64,000 nt of DNA from Raoultibacter massiliensis (GTDB lineage: Bacteria > Actinomycetota > Coriobacteriia > Coriobacteriales > Eggerthellaceae), in assembly GCF_900199545.1 (NCBI RefSeq), contig NZ_LT962671.1, forward strand, positions 1,886,340 through 1,950,339, written 5' to 3'. The position numbers and the translations under genes are program-made. Position 1 is the stretch's first letter; every line of letters starts with the position of its first letter. Positions 1 to 8,572 of the stretch are shown in pieces. The notes beneath the pieces are model-generated. The model saw only the letters and a list, made by a program, of their open reading frames with translations, ran no database searches and was not told the DNA's origin.

Positions 1-1927
1 TTTGGTTGCTGTAGCTTCGCGCAATCTCCGGTTGATTTTTAAGCGCCACGACTCCGTTGTTCGCGATGAGTTCATCCAGAGTGATTCCGGCAAGCGCCTT
101 GTCGGTTGACTTGTCGAGCTGATACCGGGCAAGCTCCTCTTGGCTTTCAGGCATTACGTCTCCAAAACCTAAGCGCTTTGCCATTTCGCATTCGATCCAA
201 AAGTCCGTTTTGCTCTCAAAGAGGGGTTCCAGAACTTTTTGCTGGAGCAGCACGTGCCCTCGCAACGCACGCACGAAACCGACCTCTTCGTCCAGCTCGA
301 AGTGGGAACATACGGGAAGAACGATGTCGGCCCAGTCCACCGATGGCGTGTGCCATATATCTTGGACGACGACGAAATCGAGCGTTTTGGCCCATTCATC
401 GGTACGGTTCTGATTGCCGGCAATCTGCTGGAAGGCGCCGTTTTGCACCCACATGAACTTGATGCCGCTTTCTTCATCGCGATAATCGACACTGTCTTTG
501 GCCGCTTTCGCAATCGTGCATTCTTCCGGCAAAGGCCAGCTCGCAAGCTTTCCTGCTCCAAATATTTTCTGATAAGCGTTCACATAGGCGCCCGCACCCC
601 ATCCGGGGATATCGGTTCCGAACGATCCCACCAACGTAGCGAGCAGGACAGCAGCATGACCTGCCACATCCGCATTGTAGAATTTTTCGCCGCCACCGAA
701 TCCGAACGACAGAATCGAAGGACCATGATTCGCATACTTGTCGGTGATTTCGAAGAGCACCTCTTCGTCGATGTTCGTGGTTTCAGCAGCCCATGAAGCC
801 GTATACTGCTTTTGGTTCTCTTTCAGCAGCTTGAAAACGGTCGCGTACGCTTCGCCATCGATGGTCGTCTCGAAGTCGAGTGCGGGAACCACGCCTTCCG
901 CATTGTATTCTGCTACCGAATTGGTGTTCTCGTCCCATACCAAGAACGGATTCTCGCTTCCCGCCTGCTCGATGCTGGCAGCAGGATCCCTTCTCAAAAG
1001 CGATCCATCAGCACGGTTGACCAAAAACGGCATGCTCGTATTCTCCTTGAGATACGGCGCGTTATACCACTCGTTATCCAGAATGATCGATATCATCCCC
1101 AAGTAAAGCGCAGGATCGGTACCCGCAACCATGGGTATCCACCGCGAGCTTTTGGCTGCGGTAACGCAGAAATTAGGGTCGAGCGTGATTATCTCGGCAC
1201 CCGCCTCTTTGGCTTCGAAGAAGTACTTCGCCGTCACCATGCAGGTTTCCAGCATATTGCACCCGACGTTCAAAATGGTTTTGGCGTTTTTCCAATCGGT
1301 TACCTCGTTCGATGACGCTCCCTGCTGGCCAGACTCGGCCAATGCCGGCGAAAACCCGTTTCCCAAACCGATATCGATTCCGCGGCGAGGCTTTTCCTGC
1401 CCCCTCAGAAGCTTGGGAAGAGATGTGGTCAGTGAATCGACCGCCGTCTGAAACGCGATAGCCTGGGATCCATGCGTATCCCAGGTTTCCTTAACTTTTT
1501 CGGCGATGGTATCAAGCGCTTCATCCCAGGTGATCTCAACGAATTCGCCTGACCCCCGTTCGCCTACGCGCTTCAGCGGGACCTGAAGTCGATCGACGCT
1601 GTACGTATGCTGAATTTCAGAAATGCCTTTAAGGCAAACGGTTTCGTTTCTCTTATCCGGCCAATCGTTGGGCTCGATAAGCGCGAGTCGCCCATCGCGT
1701 ACCGTGCACTTCAAATGACAGTTGCACTGGCAGTGGCGATAATGGAAGGTGTAGCCCGTTTTTTCTTCTACTGGTTCAGCGGCGTTCGCCCTCGAAGGCG
1801 CCAACCAGCTTTCGGCAGTTGCCATACCGGCAGCGCCCGCTAGGCCCAAAGCGCCCGTCACAACGCCCGCCGTCTTGAGGAAACCTCTTCGAGTCAGCCC
1901 GCCGCGCAGGCTTTTCTCTTCTGTCAT
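1..1927 (-). CDS. Exported molybdopterin-dependent oxidoreductase (DMSO reductase family), 3' end cut by window
   Basis: Open frame of 642 codons with no stop before the window edge, so the C-terminal part is missing. It starts at an ATG preceded by AGGAGGAG. The N-terminus has a twin-arginine signal (TRRGFLKTAG, residues 12-21) and a hydrophobic stretch ending near ANAAEP, so export by Tat is expected. A cysteine cluster HCQCNCHLKC (residues 65-74) plus a later VCLKG fits the [4Fe-4S] site of molybdoenzyme catalytic subunits. Further on, DPNFCVTAAKSS followed by PMVAGTDPALYLG matches the family's cofactor-binding pattern. No partner ferredoxin or membrane subunit is visible in the window, but they may lie beyond base 1. 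The substrate is unknown. Confidence 0.88.
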   Translation of the reverse strand, partial: MTEEKSLRGGLTRRGFLKTAGVVTGALGLAGAAGMATAESWLAPSRANAAEPVEEKTGYTFHYRHCQCNCHLKCTVRDGRLALIEPNDWPDKRNETVCLKGISEIQHTYSVDRLQVPLKRVGERGSGEFVEITWDEALDTIAEKVKETWDTHGSQAIAFQTAVDSLTTSLPKLLRGQEKPRRGIDIGLGNGFSPALAESGQQGASSNEVTDWKNAKTILNVGCNMLETCMVTAKYFFEAKEAGAEIITLDPNFCVTAAKSSRWIPMVAGTDPALYLGMISIILDNEWYNAPYLKENTSMPFLVNRADGSLLRRDPAASIEQAGSENPFLVWDENTNSVAEYNAEGVVPALDFETTIDGEAYATVFKLLKENQKQYTASWAAETTNIDEEVLFEITDKYANHGPSILSFGFGGGEKFYNADVAGHAAVLLATLVGSFGTDIPGWGAGAYVNAYQKIFGAGKLASWPLPEECTIAKAAKDSVDYRDEESGIKFMWVQNGAFQQIAGNQNRTDEWAKTLDFVVVQDIWHTPSVDWADIVLPVCSHFELDEEVGFVRALRGHVLLQQKVLEPLFESKTDFWIECEMAKRLGFGDVMPESQEELARYQLDKSTDKALAGITLDELIANNGVVALKNQPEIARSYSNQ

Positions 1928-2172
1928 TTCTCCTCCTAAACGCTACGTCGGAATCCGGTGCGAAGTGTCATATAGTAAGTAATATAATACTATTTCGCTT
2001 GGCAAAACCGCGCGCCGTATCCCATCCACACATTCAAAGACCGGCCTAATCTTCTTTTGTCATATTATCATATTGTAATAGTTCAATATAGCAATTTAAC
2101 TATTCTAATTTAAAGATAATCAAGAGCTGCCATGCAATGCCGCCTTATCAGGTTGTTTACTGGTTGCACCAC
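1928..2172 (-). promoter_or_regulatory. AT-rich upstream region of the molybdoenzyme gene
   Basis: No gene is visible here. The stretch is much more AT-rich than its surroundings and contains several TATAAT-like words, for example around 1977-1992, read toward the minus-strand molybdoenzyme. TGTCATAT occurs at 1967-1974 and 2058-2065, with a third copy at 2229-2236 outside this stretch; the first and third extend to TGTCATATAGT. They may be regulator sites, but no exact promoter can be assigned by eye. Confidence 0.45.
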
Positions 2173-2221
2173 AAAAAACGGTGGGAGAAATCGCTTGATT
2201 CAGCATTTCTCCCACCGTTTT
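2173..2221 (-). terminator. Intrinsic terminator of the GntR-SPFH pair
   Basis: Perfect 17-bp inverted repeat, arms 2175-2191 and 2205-2221, with a 13-nt loop. On the minus strand the second arm runs into six T residues (2178-2173). It lies 94 bases beyond the stop of the SPFH gene and is oriented to stop transcription from it. Confidence 0.8.
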
Positions 2222-2314
2222 GATCTCTTGTCATATAGTTCAATACGCCGCATCACGCATCCCGTGATCGCTCAACGGGCCATGCCCTCTCGCAAGCGGT
2301 TCGATGCCTAGCCG

Positions 2315-3253
2315 CTAGTCGCCGCCTAATATCTTGCTCACATCGAACCCGTCGGCAAGAGAGCTCGGCGCGAGCACCATGCCGTTTCCGTCCTTGGCGC
2401 TTTCGTACGCAAGGTTCATAGCACGCAGTTTCATCGCTTTGGGATTCTTGTCGTATACATCTGCGGCCTCTACGAACATCTCGGAAATGTCCTTCTCGAC
2501 TTCGGCGAGGATCACGCGGGCGTTGCGCTCGCGTTCGGCTTGCGCCTCTTTCGAAAGCGCATTCTGAAGCTCGAGCGGTATCACGATATCGCGGATCTCC
2601 ACCGACATGACGGTGATCCCCCACTGCTCGCACTTAGCGCCCATGACTTCTTGCAACTCGCGATCGATCTGCTTGCGGCGCATCGAAAGATCGGCAAGAT
2701 TTACCTGCCCGATCGCATCGCGCATGGCGGTCTGGGCCGACCAGAGCACGGCCTTCGGATAGTTCTCGACTTCCAAGCAGGCCTTCTCCGCATCCCATAC
2801 CATCCAGAACAAGATGGCGTCGACGTCGACGGGAACCAGATCAGCGGTAAGCGCTGCCTCCGCAGAGAACGACGAGGTCATCACGCGGTGGTCGACATGG
2901 ATGGCCGCGTATTCCACGAAGGGGATGAGGAAGAATACCCCAGGTCCCGCCACGCGGTTGAATCTGCCCAGCCGAAGCACCGTCACGCGCTCCCACTGCG
3001 GCGCAATACGAACGCACGATGCGAGAAGCAACCCAACCGCCACCGCGACAACCACCGTAACAACCGACAACCACGCGAACGTCGCAATGAACACCACGCC
3101 GAATCCGATCGCGAACATCACGATCGCGAAAACGTACACCCCCGCACGGGTGGCCTCGTTCGGCTCGAGCTCGGTAGCCGCGACCGTCCTGCGGTTGTCG
3201 GCCTTGACGTCGGATACGTCCTTTTTCTTCCCGCTTCGAAAGTTAAATTTCAT
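2315..3253 (-). CDS. SPFH/Band 7 (slipin-like) membrane protein
   Basis: A protein of 312 residues. After a charged N-terminus there are two membrane segments (about residues 38-58 and 62-82), then the SPFH core: VLRLGRFNRVAGPGVFFLIP, VDHRVMTSS, a VPVDVDAILFWMV strand and the coiled region LSKEAQAERERNARVILAE typical of stomatin/slipin proteins. Members form membrane-bound rings or scaffolds that organise lipid domains and proteases. It lies 14 bases downstream of a GntR-type regulator, so the two are probably co-transcribed and the regulator may control the pair. No NfeD partner is visible, which is unusual for some slipins. Confidence 0.9.
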   Translation of the reverse strand: MKFNFRSGKKKDVSDVKADNRRTVAATELEPNEATRAGVYVFAIVMFAIGFGVVFIATFAWLSVVTVVVAVAVGLLLASCVRIAPQWERVTVLRLGRFNRVAGPGVFFLIPFVEYAAIHVDHRVMTSSFSAEAALTADLVPVDVDAILFWMVWDAEKACLEVENYPKAVLWSAQTAMRDAIGQVNLADLSMRRKQIDRELQEVMGAKCEQWGITVMSVEIRDIVIPLELQNALSKEAQAERERNARVILAEVEKDISEMFVEAADVYDKNPKAMKLRAMNLAYESAKDGNGMVLAPSSLADGFDVSKILGGD

Positions 3254-3267
3254 ACTCGCACCCCCGA

Positions 3268-3663
3268 TTACTCAGTAAGCTTAAGACGCCGTTCGACAAG
3301 AGCGGATATCTCTTGCCGAGGAATGCCGAGCTCGCGGCATTGGCGGATAAAGTCGTCGATAAGGGAATCGGCTTCGTTTTCCGCCGAACCCTCGTTTTTG
3401 AGATACGCGTCGGATACGAACGTACCTCGCCCGCGAAACGACGCGATGTAGCCGTCCCGCTCGATGTCCTGATACACCTTGCTGACCGTGTTGTAGTTGA
3501 TTCCCAGGCTGACCGCTAGCTCCCGCACCGTCGGAAGCTTATCGCCAGGCGCGAAGCCCCCCGAACTGATGAGGTACACCAGCCTGTTGCGCAGCTGCAG
3601 CCAGATGGGAATGCCGCTGTCGGCGTCGATAGTGATCTGTATTGTCTGATTCGCCTTGTCCAA
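3268..3663 (-). CDS. GntR-family regulator, YtrA-like short form
   Basis: 131 residues. The winged helix-turn-helix occupies about residues 15-85: PIWLQLRNRLVYLISSG, LPTVRELAVSLGINYNTVSK and IERDGYIASFRGRGTFV are standard GntR signatures. The C-terminal tail is only about 45 residues, too short for a classic effector domain, which places it in the YtrA-like class that usually controls neighbouring membrane or transporter genes. The start is a TTG preceded by TAGGG; no in-frame ATG exists further in before the HTH. It is followed after 14 bases by the SPFH gene. Confidence 0.88.
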   Translation of the reverse strand: MDKANQTIQITIDADSGIPIWLQLRNRLVYLISSGGFAPGDKLPTVRELAVSLGINYNTVSKVYQDIERDGYIASFRGRGTFVSDAYLKNEGSAENEADSLIDDFIRQCRELGIPRQEISALVERRLKLTE

Positions 3664-3743
3664 AATACCCTACAAACTGCCTTCGAAAATGTCTTCATCA
3701 TGATACAGGAGGCCGCGGCAATTGCCATATAAAAGTATGACAA

Positions 3744-4646
3744 TCACGCAAAACCACCGAGGGTCATCGGGGTGAACAACGCAGCGTTCACAATGCAGTA
3801 GCGAACGAAAAACCCGCCCGCCAACACGCCGGCAGACGAGACGAGGATCAAAGCCGTGCCCCGTACCTTCGTTGCCAAGATGTGGACGAGCAAGGGCCCG
3901 ATCAATCCGCACGCAACGACCCCAACCCAGAAGAACGCGGCCAGATCGCCGAACAGCAGCATTTCACACGACGCGCGCGCCGCCTCGCTGAACAGGAAGC
4001 GACCCACCAGAAACGCCGCAACTACGATGCACTCGAAAATCCCGAGCACCGCTCCCACAGCCCAAAGCGAACGCGCCGTCTTCTGCACGTGCTTCGCCAT
4101 CAGCGCATCGACGACGAGAATCGCCGCCAGCCCCGTCGCAATCGACGAAACGACGAACAGCACGGGCAGAAGCCATGTGTACCAGAAATCGATCGCCACC
4201 AAATCGGAAAGAAGCAGACCCGTGTACGTCATGACCCCGATCGCCAGAAAACCCCCGACAATCCACGACGTCCAGAGCAGCCATTGCGGGACTTCGCGCA
4301 TGAACAAGCCGCACAGCGCCGCGGCGCACGAAACGATGAAAAACAACATCACGAGCCAAGCCCCGGTTGCGACGATCGACTCGAACGGAGCCAAGAGCAC
4401 AAGCCAAGCCCGCTCGGGAGATCCCAGGTCGAGCACCAGAAAAAGCGCAGCGAGCGCCACCGTAACGGGAGCGATCAGAAACCCGCTCTGCGCACTGCCC
4501 GCAAGCTCTTCGCAAGATCGGGTCCGCCTTACGGCATCGACGGCGCAGCAGATCGAGGCAACGAGGAAGGCGCCGCTCGCGACACCCGCCAAAAAGAGAT
4601 ACCACACGATGTACGAGCTGAAAACCAAGAAATCCCCTAGCAGCAC
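3744..4646 (-). CDS. NrfD/PsrC-family quinol-interacting membrane protein (orphan)
   Basis: About 300 residues and eight or nine hydrophobic segments. LVLDLGSPERAW after the second or third segment is the characteristic NrfD/PsrC motif. Such subunits pass electrons between the quinone pool and an attached ferredoxin plus molybdoenzyme. No ferredoxin or catalytic gene is adjacent: the neighbours are a GntR-SPFH pair and a divergent transporter. I prefer the GTG at 4646 (AGGGAAGG eight bases upstream) to the TTG at 4652, whose spacing would be only two bases. It may serve a complex encoded elsewhere, such as the partial molybdoenzyme at the window start. Confidence 0.85.
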   Translation of the reverse strand: MLLGDFLVFSSYIVWYLFLAGVASGAFLVASICCAVDAVRRTRSCEELAGSAQSGFLIAPVTVALAALFLVLDLGSPERAWLVLLAPFESIVATGAWLVMLFFIVSCAAALCGLFMREVPQWLLWTSWIVGGFLAIGVMTYTGLLLSDLVAIDFWYTWLLPVLFVVSSIATGLAAILVVDALMAKHVQKTARSLWAVGAVLGIFECIVVAAFLVGRFLFSEAARASCEMLLFGDLAAFFWVGVVACGLIGPLLVHILATKVRGTALILVSSAGVLAGGFFVRYCIVNAALFTPMTLGGFA

Positions 4647-4678
4647 CCGCAAAGCCTTCCCTGTCCTGTCTCACCCAT

Positions 4679-4709
4679 TGTACCACCTTTGTCATAAAGG
4701 ATTAGTACA
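4679..4709. promoter_or_regulatory. Nested dyad in the NrfD/EamA divergent region
   Basis: An outer TGTAC (4679-4683) pairs with GTACA (4705-4709), and an inner CCTTT (4686-4690) with AAAGG (4696-4700) around GTCAT. It lies about 30 bases upstream of the minus-strand NrfD start and has the shape of an operator. No regulator can be assigned from the sequence. Confidence 0.35.
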
Positions 4710-4832
4710 TTGGGGTCGGGCAGTGATTCGATAGGAACGCCGAATCTCGATAGACGCAAATGTAAAGCATAAGGCGATCGCACTGAGATCCTGCGACGAT
4801 CCCGATTTCGAGCGCTCTTCAGCCAACAACGC

Positions 4833-4855
4833 TATAATACCCACGACAAGGGAGG
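4833..4855 (+). promoter_or_regulatory. Extended -10 and ribosome-binding site for the EamA-MerR pair
   Basis: A consensus TATAAT lies at 4833-4838 and AGGGAGG at 4849-4855, six bases before the ATG at 4862. No good -35 is present at the normal distance, so the leader would be very short (about 17 bases). Confidence 0.55.
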
Positions 4856-4861
4856 ATAGAC

Positions 4862-5770
4862 ATGACCGCAAAGGGGCTGTTCTGCATTTTCGCCGCTGCC
4901 GTCTGCTTCGGGATGATGCCGGTTTGGGCCAAGCTCGCCTACGAAACGGGCATGGATCCCCTAGCTCTTATCGTGCTGCGCACGGTTTTCGCCACGATCG
5001 TACTCCTCGTTTGGTTCGTTCTCAAAAGACGCCCGCCTGTCGTACCTCGCGGCAGCCGAGTGCCGACGCTTACAACATGCTGCCTGTACGCAGCGATGAT
5101 GATCTCGTATTTCTACGCGTGCCAGGATCTCGACTCGGGCATCGCCAACGCCCTGTACCACCTGTACCCCGTCATCATCGCCGTCCTGTCGGTTATGCTG
5201 GGTAAAAGCAGAGCAACCCTTCGGACCTGGCTTACGCTCGCGATAGCCCTTGTCGGGTTCACGCTATTGGCGAACATCGGCAGCGCCGCCGTCCGAGCCG
5301 AAAGCGTAGCGCTCATCCTTCTTGCCGCCGTATTGTTTGCGCTGTACTCGCTCAAACTCGACACGGACAAGATGGAATCGATCGATCCGTTCGCGCTTAC
5401 GTTCTACATCTGCGTAACATCATGCGTCGTCGCGGGAGGATTATGGTTTGCCAACGGAAGCGCGCCTTTCGCGATCTCGGCTGGCGCACTGGCATATGCA
5501 CTGCTCATCGCCCTGTTCTCTACCGTTTTCGGCCTTGCCGCCTATATTGAGGCAACACAGATCCTCGGCCCGGTCAAGGCAAGCATACTCAGCAACGCCG
5601 AAGTCGTCATCACGTTCGCTGCGGGAGCTTTGCTCCTCAGCGAATCGATAAGCGCCGAATCTGCGGTCGGCTGCGCGTTGATCGTTGCGGCATGCGTGCT
5701 GGCATGCGCGCGGCAAAGCAAGGAAAACAGCCTCGAATCGGCAGGGAAAGAACGAACACGGGAGGGATAG
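4862..5770 (+). CDS. EamA/DMT-family permease
   Basis: 302 residues with ten hydrophobic segments arranged as two five-helix EamA repeats (about 1-140 and 150-290). GMMPVWAKLAYETGMDPLALIVLRT in repeat 1 and LFSTVFGLAAYIEATQILGPVKASILSNAEVV in repeat 2 are typical of drug/metabolite transporters. The substrate cannot be read from sequence; family members export amino acids, nucleobases or drugs. The MerR-type gene begins three bases after its stop, so they form an operon, and the regulator probably senses the exported or metabolised compound. Confidence 0.9.
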   Translation: MTAKGLFCIFAAAVCFGMMPVWAKLAYETGMDPLALIVLRTVFATIVLLVWFVLKRRPPVVPRGSRVPTLTTCCLYAAMMISYFYACQDLDSGIANALYHLYPVIIAVLSVMLGKSRATLRTWLTLAIALVGFTLLANIGSAAVRAESVALILLAAVLFALYSLKLDTDKMESIDPFALTFYICVTSCVVAGGLWFANGSAPFAISAGALAYALLIALFSTVFGLAAYIEATQILGPVKASILSNAEVVITFAAGALLLSESISAESAVGCALIVAACVLACARQSKENSLESAGKERTREG

Positions 5771-5773
5771 GCC

Positions 5774-6592
5774 ATGCCGCTCTACGACGACGAGACGAAG
5801 TACTCGGTAAAAGAAACGTCCCGTATCCTGGGAATCAGCGAGCAGTCCCTGCGCTACTACGACCGCATCGGGTTGCTCGCGCCGTATTACCGCGACCCCG
5901 ACAACCTCTATCGGTACTACACCATAAACCAGTTCTACCAGCTCGAAATGTTCAAATACGCCAAATGGCTCGGCCTTCCCGTTCCGGAGTACCGCTCGAT
6001 CTTCATCACGAAAAGCCAAATCGAGTCGGGTGATTACAGCGAAACCGAAAACGCCCTATCGCACCTCCTCGAGCAAAACGTTCGGGAGCGCGAACGACTC
6101 GATCGATGCATAGCCGACATCGAACGCATGCAGCTTAACATGGATGTCCTCAAGCGCAACCGCATAGACGGAGAACCGTTCGCGGAGACCCTGCCCCTGC
6201 GATGCGCCTATGCAATCGACCATAATCCCGACCTGCCCTTCGAGCAGACGAGCATCCGCATGCGCAAAACGCGCACGAAGTACCAAGACCACCTGACCGA
6301 GCACTACGGATTCTTGCTAAATGCGGAAGCCGCACGCAAGGGGCGCATCGAAATCGTCAAGCAGTACGTGGTCCTCGATGCCTATTTCGACGAATCAGAC
6401 GAGATCATCCATCTGCCCGAAGGAGCGTACGCGAATTTTCTCTACCACGGCTTTTGCCCCGAAGAGCATATGGCAAGCCTGTCTCGCTATCTTGAAAACA
6501 AGCCCCTCGATCTGGGATATCTCATTGCAGACGAAGTGAACTTCTATGATGAGGTGAAAGAGATCATCCATGCGGTGCGGGTACCCGAATAA
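5774..6592 (+). CDS. MerR-family transcriptional regulator
   Basis: 272 residues. The MerR winged helix is at about residues 8-80: YSVKETSRILGISEQSLRYYDRIGLLAPYYRDPDNLYRYY, then a dimerisation coiled coil (residues 90-130) and a C-terminal domain of about 140 residues similar in layout to ligand-binding domains of multidrug-type MerR proteins. GGGAGG precedes the ATG. It is co-transcribed with the EamA permease. Downstream, before the flavoprotein gene, sits a promoter with the 19-bp -35/-10 spacing that MerR proteins activate, so the flavoprotein is a plausible target. Confidence 0.88.
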   Translation: MPLYDDETKYSVKETSRILGISEQSLRYYDRIGLLAPYYRDPDNLYRYYTINQFYQLEMFKYAKWLGLPVPEYRSIFITKSQIESGDYSETENALSHLLEQNVRERERLDRCIADIERMQLNMDVLKRNRIDGEPFAETLPLRCAYAIDHNPDLPFEQTSIRMRKTRTKYQDHLTEHYGFLLNAEAARKGRIEIVKQYVVLDAYFDESDEIIHLPEGAYANFLYHGFCPEEHMASLSRYLENKPLDLGYLIADEVNFYDEVKEIIHAVRVPE

Positions 6593-6610
6593 AAAACTTC
6601 AACAAATCGC

Positions 6611-6641
6611 TTGACCTGTCACTTAGTGCAACCCTCAGAAT
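6611..6641 (+). promoter_or_regulatory. Candidate MerR-activated promoter of the flavoprotein gene
   Basis: TTGACC (6611-6616) and CAGAAT (6636-6641) are separated by 19 bases instead of 17. The spacer holds the dyad CACTTAGTG (6620-6628). This is the layout of MerR-family targets, where the regulator untwists an over-long spacer. The -10 is weak, as expected for an activated promoter. The MerR gene ends 18 bases upstream. Confidence 0.5.
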
Positions 6642-6678
6642 CGGCTCGCCTTCAAATCAAGGAGAGAAAGGGACGCAC

Positions 6679-8481
6679 ATGGAAGAAAAAGAATACACCC
6701 TCACCCGTAAATCGTTTCTGAAAGGCGCAGCGTTCGCCGGTTTCGCCGCGCTGGCAGGCGGATCGCTCGGCGCATGCGCACCGAACGGATCGGGAAACGC
6801 ACCCGAGAAAGCAGCGCCTAAAAACTCGATCAGCGGAACGTACGTGGGAACCGCCGAGGGGATGGGCGGCGACCTGCGTATGGAAGTTACGCTCGACGAG
6901 GGGCGCATCGTCGACGTGCGGCCGCATCGCAACAACGAGACGCCCGGCTTGACGGATCTGTCGTTTCGGCTCATGCCGCAAGAGATGGTCGCGAACCAGA
7001 GCTTCGAGGTCGACAACGTGACGGGAGCGACCATGACCTCGACGGCCATAAAGAACGCCGTCAAAAACGCTCTCGAAAACGCAGGGGCCGACACGAAGGA
7101 TTACAACGAAAAGGTCGAGCGCAAGAAGGATGCCGAAGACGAGACCGTTGAAACCGAGTTCGTCGTGGTCGGCAGCGGCGGCGCCGGGCTGAGCGCTGCG
7201 GTTACGCTTGCCCAAAACGGCAAACAGGTCGTAATCGTCGAGAAAATGCCGCGTCTCGGAGGCAACACGCTCGTATGCGGCGCGCTCATGAACGCGTGGG
7301 ACCCCATCCGAACGAAAGGCACCGAGTACGAAACGAACACCGTGCAGGACTTCATCGATTGGACCTGGGAGGGCGGCAACGAAGCAGGCAAGATGGATCT
7401 CATCCAAGCCTTCGCCGAACAATCGTGGCCTACAACGCAATGGCTCGTCGACGAGATCGGCGTCGTATTCTACAAAGACCTGCAAGGCGCCTGGGGTCAC
7501 ATGCCCGAAGATCCCAACGGACTGGGCTTCATCTACCCGCTCGTAAAGAAAGTCGAAGAGTTCGCCGTGCCCTGCTTCCTCAATGCCTCGCTCACAGAGA
7601 TCTCGATGGCAGACGGCCGCGCGGCGGGCATAGTGGCGGAGAAAGACGGCGGCGGAATCCTTACGGTCAACGCGTCGAAAGGCGTTATCCTCGCCACCGG
7701 CGGCCTCGGGCACAACCTGGAAATGGTCAAGGAACTCGATCCCCGCTACGAGAACGTCAACCTCTCAACCAATCCCGTCAACGCAACCGGCGAGTGCTTC
7801 GCCATCGCCGAGGCGGCGGGGGCGAACCTCATCAATATGGATTCCATCCAGGCCGTCCACTTCGCCGACCCCGCTTCGGGTCAAGTCGACTGGGATATCG
7901 AAAGCGCAAACAGCATCTTCGTAAACAAGGAGGGCAAGCGCTTCATGAACGAGGAGATGCCGCGCGACGACTCGGTCGCTGGGCTTTCCCAGCAAACCGA
8001 CCAGCTGATGTTCACGATCAGCGACTCTAGGGATTGGCCCACGATGGACACGGTCACTGGCTTCGGCGTAACCATCGGCGAATGCATCGAACGCGGGAAG
8101 GCGTACAAAGCCGATACGCTGGAAGAATTGGCCGCCATGCTCGAGATAGACCCCGACGGCCTCGTCGCCACCGTGAACGAGTACAACGCCATGGTAGAAG
8201 CCGGGGAGGATACGGCGTTTCATCTGGAAACCATCGGCCGCAGGTCGAAGATCGAGGAAGGTCCGTTCTACTCTTCGAAGTTGACCATCGCCATCCACTA
8301 CACCAACGGTGGAATCGAAATCGACCCGCAAGCGCACGTCCTCGACGCAAGCGGCGCGATCATTCCCGGCCTGTACGCCGCAGGCGAATGCACGGGCGGC
8401 GTCATGGGCACGAACCGCATGGGAGGCAACTCCGTAGCCGACGTCATGATCTTCGGACGCATTGCGGGAATGGCCGAATAA
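6679..8481 (+). CDS. Tat-exported lipoprotein flavin reductase (FMN-binding + FAD domains; fumarate/urocanate reductase type)
   Basis: 600 residues. N-terminal TRKSFLKG (an RK variant of the twin-arginine motif), a hydrophobic stretch, then lipobox LGAC at about residue 33. An FMN-binding domain follows (about 48-130) with DNVTGATM, the site where ApbE-type transferases attach FMN to threonine. The FAD domain starts at VVVGSGGAGLSAAV (about 157). Near the C-terminus, HYTNGG and GTNRMGGNS carry the His and Arg positions used by fumarate and urocanate reductases, so reduction of an unsaturated acid as terminal electron acceptor is likely. The exact substrate is unknown. Probably regulated by the adjacent MerR protein. 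Confidence 0.9.
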   Translation: MEEKEYTLTRKSFLKGAAFAGFAALAGGSLGACAPNGSGNAPEKAAPKNSISGTYVGTAEGMGGDLRMEVTLDEGRIVDVRPHRNNETPGLTDLSFRLMPQEMVANQSFEVDNVTGATMTSTAIKNAVKNALENAGADTKDYNEKVERKKDAEDETVETEFVVVGSGGAGLSAAVTLAQNGKQVVIVEKMPRLGGNTLVCGALMNAWDPIRTKGTEYETNTVQDFIDWTWEGGNEAGKMDLIQAFAEQSWPTTQWLVDEIGVVFYKDLQGAWGHMPEDPNGLGFIYPLVKKVEEFAVPCFLNASLTEISMADGRAAGIVAEKDGGGILTVNASKGVILATGGLGHNLEMVKELDPRYENVNLSTNPVNATGECFAIAEAAGANLINMDSIQAVHFADPASGQVDWDIESANSIFVNKEGKRFMNEEMPRDDSVAGLSQQTDQLMFTISDSRDWPTMDTVTGFGVTIGECIERGKAYKADTLEELAAMLEIDPDGLVATVNEYNAMVEAGEDTAFHLETIGRRSKIEEGPFYSSKLTIAIHYTNGGIEIDPQAHVLDASGAIIPGLYAAGECTGGVMGTNRMGGNSVADVMIFGRIAGMAE

Positions 8482-8511
8482 TCACCACCCTGCCGCACGC
8501 CTCCCGAACGA

Positions 8512-8539
8512 GAAGGCCGCATCCCTCGATGCGGCCTTC
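8512..8539. terminator. Bidirectional terminator hairpin between convergent genes
   Basis: Perfect 12-bp stem (8512-8523 with 8528-8539) and a CCTC loop, between the plus-strand flavoprotein and the minus-strand XRE gene. It lacks a long U tract, so efficiency is uncertain. Confidence 0.65.
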
Positions 8540-8572
8540 ATCACGCTGCGATGCAAACGAAAAACCCGCGCC

